This document shows positions 10,406 through 22,247 of a stretch of DNA of 64,000 bases, in pieces. The stretch spans positions 4,712,001 through 4,776,000 of the forward strand of contig NC_085881.1 in the NCBI RefSeq assembly GCF_035222275.1, read 5' to 3'. This DNA comes from Podospora bellae-mahoneyi (Eukaryota; Ascomycota; Sordariomycetes; Sordariales; Podosporaceae). The notes below the pieces were generated by a model. The model was not told the DNA's origin, ran no database searches, and saw only the letters and a list, made by a program, of their open reading frames with translations. A program made the translations under genes and the position numbers. Positions within the stretch are counted from its first letter, which is position 1. Each line of letters starts with the position of its first letter.

Positions 10406-11343
10406 CTACTTTGTCAAGACACCAATGATGTGTGGCATGGTCTGGAACCAAGGCGAGTTGGCCGGTTGGGCCAGATCGACTTCTTGCCACGGGCCCGCGT
10501 CTTGGAGGAGGTACTTGGATGTATCTCTGCACATCTCACAGCCGCCCACGAAGTGAGGCCAGAAAATGTTCATAAAGGCTGTTTATCTCAGGGTCAGTGA
10601 TGCTTTTGAGATGATTGTTAGACAAAAAAGGAAGACATACACTGATACCACCCCAGCCACTTTGGCTGCTTGGGTTCCCAGGGCTTCCCTTGCCCCGGCA
10701 GCTCCCCGTCAAAAGTCTTGACGTGCTCGTACACGTACCACTTCCCGTCTGGCTTGAGGTACTCGTACAACATCTTGATGTTCTTTTGCGGCTCGGGGAT
10801 CGAGCAGAGGCACATGACGGTCATGACGCTGTCCACGCTCTCCTTTTCGATATGCGCCACCGCCTCGAGGTCCTCGATCCCGACGGGGATGACATTGTAT
10901 CTCCCTTCCAACCCGGCAGTTTTGACCGTTTGGCGCAGGGAAGCGGCGTTTCCCTCGTTCGGCTCGACGCCGTAGATCTGGGTGATGGAGGGGATTTGCG
11001 AAAGGGTGGGGAGCCACATTCCCGAACCGGGGCCTATCTCGAGGACTGTGCCGGATAGGGGGGGATGGATTGGGGATGGGTGGGTGATGCCCCTGGAGAT
11101 GTGCCCTGATAAAAGGGGGATGACGAGGGCGGAGGAGTTTTCTCTGACTTGGGGGCCGACGAAGGACCAGAAGCGGGTGAACCAGAGGGATTTGAGGAGG
11201 GGAAGGTTCCAAGGGAGGAGGAGGGAAGGTTGGGAGAGGATGGTTCGGGGGAGGAAGGTGAGGGAAAGGAGGATGAACTTTTGGGGGAAGAGGAGGGAGG
11301 CGAGGATGTCCCAGAGGGAGTATTCTTGCTTCATGACGGGCAT
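10406..11343 (-). CDS. SAM-dependent methyltransferase, METTL7-like (membrane-anchored class I)
   Basis: Class I (Rossmann) methyltransferase. Two exons, 11343..10641 and 10578..10406, with an intron at 10579..10640 (62 nt), giving 291 residues. Start at 11343 (MPVMKQEYSLWDIL). The frame is open upstream, but that part is compositionally leader-like. Residues 8-45 are hydrophobic or amphipathic (SLWDILASLLFPQKFILLS), like the N-terminal anchor that puts METTL7 proteins on the ER or lipid droplets. Motif I is VLEIGPGSG (100-108), the acidic post-I position is in YGVEPNE, and VDSVMTVMCLCSI corresponds to motif IV. The second exon gives WPHFVGGCEMCRDT and ends PHIIGVLTK, a METTL7-like C-terminus that supports the splice. 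The substrate is not predictable. It shares a 696-bp divergent promoter region with the SCJ1-like gene. Confidence 0.85.
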
Positions 11344-12039
11344 GGTGGTGGTGGTGGTGGTGTTCACTTGGAATGGTTCAATTTGAGAGAGGTGTCTATG
11401 GGAAAAGTTAATGATCGAGAAGTGAGCTGAGCTGGGAGGGAAAGGGACGTACTGAGGGGTAGGGGTGTGTTTGGTCCATATATATACTCTTATACAGTAG
11501 TAGGGCGGCTTATACACGCTTCAGCCTGTCCAATCAAGCTGTACATCGCACCAGGCAGGAAACAGAAGCCTCAGGGGTTCTCCTTTTTCCCTCCTCCCTT
11601 TGTACCCCAAAGACTTGGCCGATATTTGCCAGGATGCGGGTTAGGGTTAAAGTTCGAGACCAGGGAGTGCCAGCGATAAGAAGATAACTGGTGCGTGCCC
11701 AATCAGACTCGCACGATAAGATTTACATGTTCCCAATGGCCACTCTGTCTGCATTGGAAGCTCTTCTTGCGCCGTGCCGCGAGCTGATGGGTGCCACCCT
11801 GGGATTCTGTATAAGTGTACTTTACTCTTGGGAGCGCCAACGAAATTTCGTCGCAACCACCGTCTGATTTCTCCCTTGAATTTTTTATATCAGGACACGT
11901 TCGGCCACTTGTCACTCGTTTCAGACTTGGTTCACCTATTCACCACGCCGGCGCCCTCGCGCGCAATCCCCTGAAGCTATCACCCAAGTACACCCGCAGA
12001 CTCCCACAGCAGGGGACACACGCGACACATACGGTCAAG
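11344..12039. promoter_or_regulatory. Divergent promoter region, methyltransferase (-) and ER J-protein (+)
   Basis: 696 bp. Holds a telomere-like TTAGGGTT at 11641..11648 and a GTG/CAC run next to the methyltransferase start (11344..11360). I did not recognise an unfolded-protein-response element with confidence. Confidence 0.5.
11641..11648. promoter_or_regulatory. Telobox-like TTAGGGTT
   Basis: Exact TTAGGGTT between the methyltransferase and SCJ1-like genes. Confidence 0.35.
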
Positions 12040-13433
12040 ATGAGGTTCGGCAAGGGGCTCCTTTTGGGGCTGCTTGCCTTTGCGCAAGTTGTCATGGGCG
12101 AGGATTACTACAAGGTCCGTTTATGCCGTTCTGTCTCCCCGTCGCAAGTTTATAAACTAACATTTGGTGTCACAGGTCCTCGGTGTCGGCAAGGACGCAA
12201 CGGAGAAGCAGATCAAGTCTGCCTACAGGCAACTAAGCAAGAAATACCACCCAGACAAGAACCCGTACGTCTCTCTCCGTGAGCCTCAGCCATTGCGCAG
12301 CCAATGCTGACCTTGAAAAAAACAGGGGTGACGACACGGCCCACGAGAAGTTCGTCCTCGTCTCCGAAGCCTACGAGGCGCTCTCCGACCAAGAGTCACG
12401 CTCCATGTACGACCAGATCGGCTACGACGCCTACAAGCAGCGCAAGCAAAACGGCGGGCAGGGCGGCGGTCACGACCCCTTCGACCTCTTCTCCCGCTTC
12501 TTCGGCGGCAGCGGCCACTTTGGCAACCGACCTGGGGAGCGCCGCGGCCCCAACCTCGAGCTCAAGGTCGGCATCGCCCTGCGAGACTTTTACAATGGGA
12601 AAACGACAGAGTTCCAGTGGGACAAGCAGCAAATCTGCGACGAGTGCGAGGGGACCGGTGCGGCGGATAAGGTGGTGCATAAATGTCATGCCTGCAACGG
12701 GCAGGGTGTCAGATTGGTGAGGCACCAGATCGCGCCCGGGATGGTCACCCAGGTGCAGATGCAGTGCGATCACTGCGGTGGGAGGGGCAAGTCCATCAAG
12801 CACAAGTGCAAGGCTTGCGGTGGCGAGCGGGTTGTTCGCAAGCCTACTCCTGTGTCGGTTACTATTGAACGGGGCATGGCTAATGGGGTGCGGATCGCGT
12901 ATGAGAACGAGGCCGACGAGAGCCCGGACTGGGTGGCTGGTGATTTGCTGGTTACTCTTGTTGAGAAGGAGCCCAGTCTGGAGGAGGACAACCCGGACCA
13001 TGTAGATGGTGTGTTCTTTAGGCGCAAGGGCAATGATCTCTACTGGAAGGAGGTGCTGTCTGTCCGGGAGGCCTGGATGGGCGACTGGACTAGAAATCTC
13101 ACACACCTGGACGGGCATATCGTACGGTTAGGGCGCAAGAGAGGGGAGATCATTCAGCCCGGCCACGTCGAGACGGTGCCAGGGGAGGGTATGCCCATCT
13201 GGGACGAGGACGGGGACAGCGTCTACCACAAGACCCAGTTTGGCAACCTCTACGTCGAGTACACGGTTATCTTGCCAGACCAGATGGAGAGCGGGATGGA
13301 GAAGGAGCTGTGGGCGCTGTTCCAAAAGTACAGGCAAAAGAACGGGGTGGATCTGCACAAGGATAGCGGCAGGCCAGAAAAGGTTGTTTTGCATGAGGAC
13401 AGGGAGCAGGAGCGGGAGCATGAGGAGTTATGA
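12040..13433 (+). CDS. SCJ1: ER-lumenal DnaJ (Hsp40) co-chaperone, SCJ1 type
   Basis: J-protein partner of ER Hsp70 (Kar2/BiP), acting in protein folding and ER-associated degradation. Exons 12040..12114, 12176..12264 and 12326..13433 give 423 residues. A signal peptide spans residues 1-20 ([20 protein letters not shown]). The J-domain runs about 21-88 with HPD at 50-52, and both introns lie inside it. A Gly-rich linker with [10 protein letters not shown] follows, then a cysteine-rich zinc region from about residue 159 with four modules ([32 protein letters not shown]), then the peptide-binding C-terminal domains. The last four residues are HEEL, an HDEL-like ER retrieval signal. Signal peptide, zinc domain and HEEL together make this a type I J-protein of the ER lumen. 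Confidence 0.94.
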
Positions 13434-13812
13434 TGATATATTTTTGGTAAAGGCGGTTTCTTTTTTTTTCTTCCACCAACAGCGAGAGAGCGGAAACTAG
13501 ATGGGTTTCATCTTTATATAAATATGTGGCATTACAATGTATTACATGGACGTAACAGCAGACAAGAGATCAGGATATTTCAGTCATATATGTGTGTGTA
13601 TTACCCCTGAGTTGTGATCCGTTTCCATAAAGACAAAATAAGCAAAGTCATATCTAACGTAAACAACAGACATTGATATATCGAGCCAAAGATAAAAAAC
13701 ATCAAATCAACAAAACAACACGTATAAGAAACCAAGACGTAAACACAACGGCAAAAAAAAAAAAAAAAAAAAAAACAATAAAAAAGCCAAAACGCAAAGT
13801 CATCAAAAGTCA
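13434..13812. other. Convergent 3' flanks
   Basis: 379 bp between the SCJ1-like stop (+) and the DUF3824-type stop (-). AT-rich, with a 23-nt A run at 13753..13775. No gene. Confidence 0.6.
13753..13775. repeat. Poly(A)/poly(T) homopolymer
   Basis: 23 consecutive A, about 40 bp from the stop of the minus-strand DUF3824-type gene, where it reads as poly-U in the 3' UTR. No retroposed body or target-site duplication is seen beside it. Confidence 0.9.
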
Positions 13813-16800
13813 TCACCGATTCCTCCTCTCCCGATCATCACTGTCATCATCATCCCTGTGATATCGCCTACTACTCCTCCTACTCCTCCTCCGCTTTCGA
13901 TCTTCATCACCGTAATAATCATCGTCATCATGGTCGTAATCGTGAGAATCGTGACGCCCCTTTTTGGTCCCCCGACTGCTCTCCCCCCGCTCATCCTCCG
14001 TCTGTCTCTTATCACTCCTCTTCCGCCTTCTATACCGATCATCGTCCTCATCATCACCCTCATCCTCACTCCGATCGTGACCCCGACCTTTGCCCTTTCT
14101 GTCTCTATCCCTGTTCCCATCCCGACTACCGCTTCCTTCACCGTGACCACCTTGCAACAAATTGCCGCTTAGCAAACCCCCAATCAACCCCATCCAACCC
14201 CCCTTCCCTTCCAAGACTCCTGTGACATTTTGCACAATCCTCTCCACCGTCTCCTTGTCCGTCCCGCTGACAGCCCAATCACCCATCATGTTCAGCCCAT
14301 TCGGTCCCTTTGGGCTACGGTACTCAAACGACCCCTTCCTAGAGTGCACCCCACCCCGCCTGTCTTCATACCCCTGGGCGGTAAGCGGTCTCCCCTCGCC
14401 GTCAAACCGATCTGGCAGCTCCTCCACGACAGATTCATCATCGTCATCTGATACCGCTTTGGATTTCTTGCGAAGAGCTTTGTCATCGTCGCTGCTGGTG
14501 GTGGGATCGAGGGGAGAAGGAGGCGTGATGTCGCTGTCCTCTTCTGCGCCTGACCTTGCGGCTTCCTGGGCTTCGCGGTGGCGGCGGAGGGTGGCTTGGG
14601 ATTTCGGGGACAGGGGAATGAAGACCACCGAGCGGGCGGTGCGAGGGGTGCCGGGGATGTCGTCGTTGGGGTCGTCGGTTTCGGTTTGGGGGGTCATGAT
14701 GGGGGATGTTGGGGGGGAGTAGAAGGGGGTGAGCTTGTGGTTTAGACCATCTAAAGACATCAAAGTTAGTGATTCAGGAAAGCTAGATTGTGAAGATACA
14801 CGGCAGGGTATATATCATGGATGGTCTGTAATATCAATGGGGCAAAAGGGCTAAACACCGAGACCAGACGCACCCTTCTTGTCGCCTTCTACGTTGGGGC
14901 GGGGGCTTGTGGCGATGGTGGCTGCATAGGCAGCGGCTGCAGCTGCAGCTGTTGCTGGGATGGAACGACCAACGACATGAGAAGCTTCATTACTCACATG
15001 TTCAGGGCCTGGGGGTTGATTAGGTGGCGGACCTTGAGGTGCTGGCGGCGGCGGCATCTGGTGTGGAGGGGGAGGTGGCATGCCGTTGTTGGTGGCTGCC
15101 GAGTTGGGCGGGACACCAGGCGGTTGAGGGGAAAAGCCGGTGTAGTCAGGTGGGCGGTAGGGCTGGTACTGCTGCTGATGGAGGTTGTCCGAGACGTAGT
15201 TGGGATGGTTGGTGAAGCCGTTGTTGACTACAGGCTGCGGCGGCGGCGGTGGTTGATAGTATCCGCCCGAGGCATGGGCTGGAGATGGCGTTCGTCTGTA
15301 GTCGTCCTCCTCCTCATAGCCTTGGTGTCACGTTAGTAGATGGTTCCAAGTCAGCTTTCTGAAAAAACAGTCAGTTCTACTTACGTCTTTGGTCCCGCTC
15401 TTTGCCCCGGCTCTTCTCCCGCTCCCTCCTCCGCTCGATGTCACGGTCATAGCTCCTATCTCGGCTTCGGTCCCTAGACCTGTCCCTAGATCGGTCTCTG
15501 TTCCTGTCACGGTCACGGTCTCGGTCTTCGTCACGATCTCTCCTGCTACGATCCCTATCGCAGTCCCTATCGCGGTCTCTCTCACGATCCCTCTCTCGGT
15601 CTCTCTCATCTCTATCCCTTTCTTTTTCCTTTTCTTTCTCTTTCTTGCTATCACGAACCTTCTTGATGCCAAAGGCCGCAGCGCCAGCCGCAGCAGCTCC
15701 GGCAGCCAAGTCTCTCAGCTTACTGCCACTCCTCTTCTTCTCCTTGTCCGTCTCGGGCTCGCTGTCGGCCGAGTAATCACTATCATCGCCTCTCGATCGT
15801 CTTCGGTGGCCCCTCTTCCTCCGTCCGCGGTGTCGGCCCTCCTCTGCCGCGGATTCATACCCCGCTGCCGCGGCAGCCGGTCCCATCGCCGCGCCGTAAG
15901 GATCGTGGGGACGGGCCGGGTTCGCATACAGGGGGTGCGCCCCGTACTCAACCATGCCTAATTCAGGATCAGTGGGTGGAAGGTCAGCGTCGGGGTACGT
16001 GGGTCCGGACCGAGGTAAACTTCTGCTTCTGCTGCGCCGGCGATAGGATTCCTCATCGCGCGCATAGTGCTCTTCATCGCTGAGCTCGCGCTCACGCTTC
16101 AGCGCCTCCTTCTCGCGCTCGTCCTCCTTCTTGTCCTGTCGCTTGTCGTACATCTTCTTGGCCCCGGCGGCGGCGAGACCGGCGGCTACCATCTCGGCGC
16201 CGGTGCGCAGGCGAGATCGGGAGCGGCTCTTACCATCGCGGGACTTGCTTCTCTTGTGGCGGTAGTGCTGGACGAGTCCAACCGCGGCGGCAGTGCCGAG
16301 TCCGGCTTTGGCTGCTGCGCTTTTGGATCGCTTGCGGCTGGGGGAACGGGAGCTGTCGCTTGAAGCACGGTGGACAGGGCGTCCGCGGGCCATCTCCTCC
16401 TTTTCGACCTTGTTGCTCTGGTACAGTTTGGCAGCGCCGGCAGCTGCGAGAGCCACAGCGGCGATACCAAGACCTGTCTTGAGCCTAGAGTGAGGTGACC
16501 GCGAACGAGAGCGCGAACGCGAGTGCCCATGCCGAGACCGAGAGCGCTCCCTGATGATGATCTCCTTGTCCTTTTCTCCATACCTGTCTTCGTAGGCGCT
16601 GTGAGCGCGTCTGGCAACCTCGGTACCGATGGCTCCCAGGGCAGCGCCAGCGAGGACTTTCCGACCACGCTTCTCAGGAAGCTCACCCTGGGCATTGCGG
16701 CGAGATGCTAGAATGGCAGAGATACCTGCGCCAGCAAGAGCACCTTCGGCAATGTGGCGCTTCCTGTGGGGACTGCTCGACTCCTCACGCTTGACGATTC

Positions 16801-17974
16801 TCCGTCTAACATATACCTCTTTGTCTGACTCGGCATCGCTGTAGCCGTCATGATGATGGCTGTGACGGCTATGGCTGTGGTGGTGATGATGGTGGTGGCG
16901 GTGAGGCTCGCCATAGCGTTCAACCTCGTATTCTTCACGTTCTCCACGGAAAGGACCGAGCTCGCGAGATTCCCGGCGATAATAATATTCCTCGTCCCGA
17001 GTGGGGATGCGGGCTATCGCCACATTGGTCTCTTGAGCCTGTTCACGGATGACAAGAGGCGGCGGTGGGGGCGCCTCCTGAACAATGATTCTCTGCTCAG
17101 GGGCACGTTGGCGAATGACGATGGGGGCAGGCTGGACGACGGGTTCGTAGTATTCCGTCTCCTTGCGCCAGCGTTCAATCTCTCCGCTGTACCTGTCGTC
17201 GTCACGGTGGTCACGCTCCTCAATCCGGCGTTCTACCACAACCTCACCGCCGTGGGAATCCCGGTGCTCGACTCTCCTCTCCACTCGGACTTCAGTCTGC
17301 TTGTCCTCATCCCAGTATGAACGGCGTTCCCAGTCACGAGGAGTCCTCGGTGAGAAGGCATCTTCGCGATCGCGCTCGGCTCGGACAAGTTCCTTGGACT
17401 CGTAGACAACTTTGGGGCGGTCGGTGATATCCTGACGCCAATACTCGTTGTTCCGGTCATCTCGCTCCACAACCTGTCTCTCAACCACGGTGCGGGTCCG
17501 GTCATAGTCCCGGTCATCCCGCTCCCGCTCGATAATGCGCTCCCGCTCCACAACAGTGTCCCTGTCCCCGCCGCGATCGCGATACTCGGTCCGGTCGACC
17601 CGGATGAAGTCGTCTCTGGGCTCGCGCTCCCTCTCCCGCTCGATTACCTCACGGCGCTCTACATAGGTGGCGCTGTGAGGCGACGGCTCGAAGGCAGAGC
17701 GAGGACGCTCGGGAACGTACACTCTCTCAACCCGACGGTCGACCTCGATGTGGTCCTCCCGATCCCGGCCTACACGGCTGCCGCCACCATATCGGCTGCG
17801 GCGATCCTCCTCCACGACCTCGACATCGCGCTCACGCTCGCGCTCCACCCGATCAGTCTTCTCCACTGAGACCGGTCCAACTTTGTACCGACGCACTGTG
17901 GTTCTCTTGTAGCCCTCATCGTCGGAGGGCGACGTGTCCCGGGCGTAACGGGTCTCGCGGTACACCTCGGGCAT
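13813..17974 (-). CDS. DUF3824-type, Arg/Glu/Ser-rich fungal protein with repeated Ala/Gly helices
   Basis: A fungal protein of unknown function. The family call (DUF3824-like) is by general resemblance. Three exons, 17974..15385, 15320..14874 and 14750..13813, give 1324 residues. Introns are 15321..15384 (64 nt) and 14751..14873 (123 nt, acceptor before GGTCTAAACC). Residues 40-260 are dense in ERE/VERR/RDD. A His run lies at 359-375. Six Ala/Gly-rich helices (about 409-424, 439-455, 499-518, 552-571, 590-609, 753-772) alternate with RS/RSRS and KE-rich linkers. Residues 780-860 are an RD/ER array. Exon 2 is Pro/Gln/Tyr-rich. Exon 3 has Ser/Thr-Pro sites (TPFYSPPTSP) and a GWMGLIGGLLSG helix, and ends in an acidic and basic RD/DY array. 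The composition suggests a largely disordered scaffold, perhaps membrane- or cortex-associated. That is inference. Confidence 0.75.
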
Positions 17975-20842
17975 GGTGGGCGAGTTTGGGTCGGTTTTGG
18001 GTCACACCCAAGTGGTGGGTAGTAGCGGTAGTAGTGGGAGTAGTAGTATGAGATACGAAACAAAACTCGCGATGTGGGTATCACGAAAAAAGAAGAAAAG
18101 ACTAACAACAAAAATGTGGAAAAGTTGCAGAGAGATTTCCAACAAGTGGAAAGGAAGGGCGGGGTGGGAAGAAAAAGGCTGAGCTGTTGCTATAAGAGAG
18201 CGAGCCCGCAAGGTGGGATGTGGACCGAAGGAAGGAGATGGAGGGGGGGCACTGGGGGCTGGGCAGTGCGCATGCCTTGTCAGCGACGGGGGAGAAGCCA
18301 GACCTTGGCCCTGCAACACCTGCATGCATTATGGCGCTGTAAGCAACTGTAACTAAAGTGACTTATTACGCAGGGCAAGGAAACCGTGGAATATTCGCTG
18401 GAAACCCAATCGAGGCGCAGTTGTGGGCTCTCTTGCGAGGTATTTCGGCCGTGTACCTGACATTCTCCCCTCTTTGACCATGTATCACACGATAGGCTCT
18501 CCCAGCTATCTCTTAGATGCCGATGTTGGTCTGCAACCCAGGTCGAGCTTTGTTGGCGCTTCCGCCATGTTGGTCAGGGGCAACGGCCTATGCGAACAGA
18601 CTATACCATGATCCTCTTCTCCTAAAAGAAGGCAAAAGAAAGCGGCGGTGCGAAACAACGGAAACGAAACTTTGCGCCATGCGCCGTTGGGAGAGCAGAG
18701 CGGGGTCCTGAAGAAGACGGTCACAAAATGCGGCCTCGTTGAGTGAGATATGACTGCCTAGTGTGGAAAGAGACTGTGTTCTCAATGGCCTGCGCCGCTC
18801 TCATGTCCAGTTGGACCAGTCCAGCCTCTCTTCTTTTTCTCGGAAGAAAAATCCAACCGCACCTCCATCATCAAAGCCGACAGCAAGAGGTTCTCACACA
18901 GCGGGATATCTAATGTGATCCAATATCGAAACTACTGCGAGAGCAATGACCAAGTCCCAGCCTATGAAACCACCATGCAGCCACACCTTCTCTGCATTTC
19001 TAGCAGCAGTGCTACCCGTCTGGTCACACTGCCTGGGAATCCAGACGAATTACCTCATGAACCCAGTCTAATCAAGATTCAACATGATCGAGAGAGGTGC
19101 GAGAGTCCATCATCCTGGAACCTTCATCGCATCGTGTGTGCCGGCTTGGAAGCTTCTGGGTCCACGCGCGTTCCTCGTTTGACCGGGTGGCCCCACATGA
19201 GTTCACTCGAACTGCGACCATGGGACGGCAAAACGAACGGCAGCTCAGGATGAACCCAGCCCTGTGACTCGGTCGTGATATGGGAAAAGGTGGTTCAGGC
19301 GGTGAAGGGGGGTGAGATGACTGTTAAATTCCCGTCGGGAGGTTCATCGCAACAGGAGCAGCTGATGGGATGTTCCGTCAGTTACCCCTCCCCCGCGCTG
19401 CAGTTGACTTCTCGTCCAGAGGCTTTACATACCTACATCTAATAAACTTGCAGTCAAACAATGCATTCCATCTTCTGCAGGATGAAAAGATTGATCCCCA
19501 CAAGAGTGAATCTCCAAAATACCTGCGTGAATACTGCAGTGACTGCCTCTTTGCCTGACAATGTGTCGAGGCCCAAAAGAAAATCACAGCAAGTGAGAAC
19601 CGCGCGGGTCAGACATATTTCGTCATCTGCCCCACTGCCTGTGAAGCCAAGGCTACAATGCCAAGATGTCTTTTTTAGCGTCCTTTTGGGTCTCACTCAC
19701 TAACATATCGCTTCCACGAAAAACAGGCTGTGAGTTGAAATCTCTACTTGTGTGATGCCGTGGCAATAAAATCCACGAAACGAAACACAACTGCTCCATG
19801 AGAAGAGGCCGCTCTACTCCGGCCGATTTGACCATCGGGTCTCTCGGTCTCAGATCCTCAGCTCCGAATGACCGTCTTCTTCAACCCCGGAGCGGCTCGG
19901 GTGGCTGAGTGAGTACTAGGCTGAGGCTGAGCTTGCTTCTCGATACATGACCGTTAGGGGCCATGGCAAGGTATTAAAACGGCTCGTGATTGGGTGTCTT
20001 GTAAGTTATGGCCAATCTATGTATGGACCAGTCTTCTATCGTTACATGACCATACTTGTACCAACTGTAAGTGAGCCGGTATCCCAAGCAGAGCCTCATG
20101 TACTGTGGGACTATGGTCGGAGAAGGATGACACCAAGGTGACCGTCGTTCTTTTGATATCAAGTGGCCTGAAGCGTATACTATAGACAAGAGTGGAAGCG
20201 GCAGTTGATGGGACCTTGACATGCCGTGCTATGGGGTACTGCGATCTAGACATGGAGAGCTGACGAGTGATGGCTATTCGACATCGTGGATTAGAATAGG
20301 AGTGCGATGGTGAAGGGCTTGATCGGTTCGTACTCGTCGTGTTGATGTTGTATTCCGAAGGCGAAGCTCTCGTCGTCGATAGATTGGCTCATAGTTCCGC
20401 AAACCTAAGACTGAGGTTAATCGTAATTTGTACCCTTGATCTCACATTCATGGAAGCTCGAAAAGTCACTGCCAAGCACGCACAAAGCTTGATCATCAGA
20501 CTTGTCATATTCCCATTTGATGTGGCGAGGGTAGTCCTTCAACTAACCGCCCAAGCCGCAACCAAGCTTGCCGTGGAATCAGGGCTCTTGTTGAGGTACC
20601 ATCGGTGTCGAGCCCGCAGTCCATGAAACTGCCAGAGGCCGCAAGACCGAGCCCATCCCACTTTTGCTTAAACACATCTCAATTTCCCGTGTAAGCTACG
20701 CCGATGAACCAGAACCCTTGATATCAATGCACCCATCCCAATGGTCGTGAATGCGATACGCCGTCGCAAAAGATCCAGGCAAGCTTTGGAAGTACAAAGG
20801 GAACCCGAGGAGTCAAAAACACGCCTTGCCGATATTGACCGT
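17975..20842. other. Gene-poor interval (2.9 kb)
   Basis: Between the DUF3824-type start (-) and the 3' end of the P1 gene (-). The left few hundred bp should carry the DUF3824-type promoter. ORFs are short (112 codons or fewer), on both strands, and resemble no family I know. It lacks the extreme AT bias of heavily RIP-mutated DNA. A tRNA-like GGCTCGGGTGGCTGAG at 19895..19910 does not extend into a tRNA. Confidence 0.5.
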
Positions 20843-21419
20843 TTAGTCGAAGAGACCGAAGCCCATGTCATCGTCGGACTCCTCCTTCTCTGTAGCAAGT
20901 TGTTAGCACCATATTCAAGAGCATATCGGGCCGGAAGCCCAGGGTGGGAGTACTGACCCTCCTCCTTGGCCTCCTCGGGAGCGGCCTCAGCAGCACCGCC
21001 AGCGGCAGCAGCAGCGCCACCAGCAGCGGCAGGGGCGGCACCACCACCGGAGCCGACGTTGGAAAGAAGGTCCTTCACATCCTTGCCCTCGAGAGCCTGT
21101 ATCACAGCAAAACAACCCAAGTCAGTCATCTAATCGTCTCGTGGCCGGATGCCCGCGTTCGGAATGCGTAGTTCTCGGTGTTTCGTACCTTGGCGAAAAG
21201 GGAAGCCCAGATAGGCTCGACATCCTCAATGCCGGCGGCCTTGATAATGGTCTGGATCTTGTCGGCCTATTTCGCAAGTCAGTCGCTCATTCCGCCCAAA
21301 TCGCCCCGTAAATCGCAGAATTGCGCGGGGCACCAGAAGATTCTCCTTACAGTGATCTCAACACCGTCATCGGCGAGGATCAAGGCCGCATAGGACGTCG
21401 CAAGCTCAGCGGTAGACAT
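20843..21419 (-). CDS. RPP1: 60S acidic ribosomal protein P1
   Basis: Component of the ribosomal P-stalk that recruits GTPase elongation factors. Four exons, 21419..21351, 21266..21189, 21096..20958 and 20889..20843, give 110 residues, the usual size. Introns are 84, 92 and 68 nt. The N-terminal helical dimerisation domain reads [19 protein letters not shown]...[22 protein letters not shown]. An Ala/Gly hinge follows, then the hallmark tail [13 protein letters not shown] that ends all P proteins. The last intron separates EAKEE from [10 protein letters not shown]. It is P1 rather than P2 by its STAELA...[12 protein letters not shown] core. Confidence 0.96.
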
Positions 21420-22247
21420 TTTGAATGTGGTTTGTCGAGACGGCAAGGTGCTGATGCTCGAAGGACTTTTTGTCGTGGGATGTCGAGATACCGAAGCTTG
21501 AAATTCGCGAAGAGGAGAAATTAAGAGTTGTGCGCATGACAAAAAGAGAATAGCGTGGCCCTACAGCTGGCAGGTGTGCAATGGTCATTGCGCAGCTGAC
21601 CGCCGCCTGTCGGTCTTGGAGAGCAAAAGTGGATATTCGTCAAGGTGCCCGGCTGGCAACGGCTGGAAGAAGTCGCTGTCCGGGCTCTCTCTGATTGGCT
21701 TGGGCAGCCATCCGCTGTGGCCTGCCAGGAACCCCAGTCGGGCCTTTGATCGATCTACTTGCTTAGACCAGCCCCGCCATTGAAGCTCCCCTCTGTTCCC
21801 CCACCACAACTGACGTCGCGGACAGGGCCTGCACGTCGTCCAGAGGCTGAATTCCAATCTAGACCGTTCCTCTTGCAAGCAAATAAACACCACATGGGCG
21901 CAGTTGCATCGAATTCACCCATTCTCGTATGACCGAATACGATAATTGACTTTCTCTGATATCCTTGTTCACCACGTAGCCGAAAGAAGTGCTGCCAGTC
22001 GTGCGGCGCAAAGAAGTGGCCGGTTGGACAAGAGCAAGGTTGGCCAGGGCAGGAGATCAAGCTCCTCCAGATCCCGGTGGGTTTTCCAGCGAGAGCTGTT
22101 TCCTCGCGAGCTTTTGCCACTGACCATCCGTTGCCCACTGTCAGCTGGGAATACATATAAGCCATCATCGGCCCTTCTCTTTTGTTTGTACCGGCCAGTC
22201 CACCTAGTCTTCATCAACACCTTTTCTCAGTTCACCTTGCACCCAAG
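21420..22247. promoter_or_regulatory. Divergent promoter region, P1 (-) and DUF2408 gene (+)
   Basis: 828 bp. A TATA-like element, TACATATAAG, lies at 22152..22161, about 90 bp before the DUF2408 ATG with no ATG between. That suggests a short leader for that gene. No other feature recognised. Confidence 0.55.
22152..22161 (+). promoter_or_regulatory. TATA-like element of the DUF2408 gene
   Basis: TACATATAAG, 87 bp before the ATG at 22248, with no intervening ATG. Confidence 0.45.

Noticed and set aside
13753-13775. A-run as a retroposon tail
   Set aside because: No element body, no target-site duplication. It lies in a 3' UTR position.
19891-19965. tRNA-like start GGCTCGGGTGGCTGAG
   Set aside because: Resembles the 5' half of a Ser or Leu tRNA, but no anticodon arm, B-box or acceptor pairing follows.
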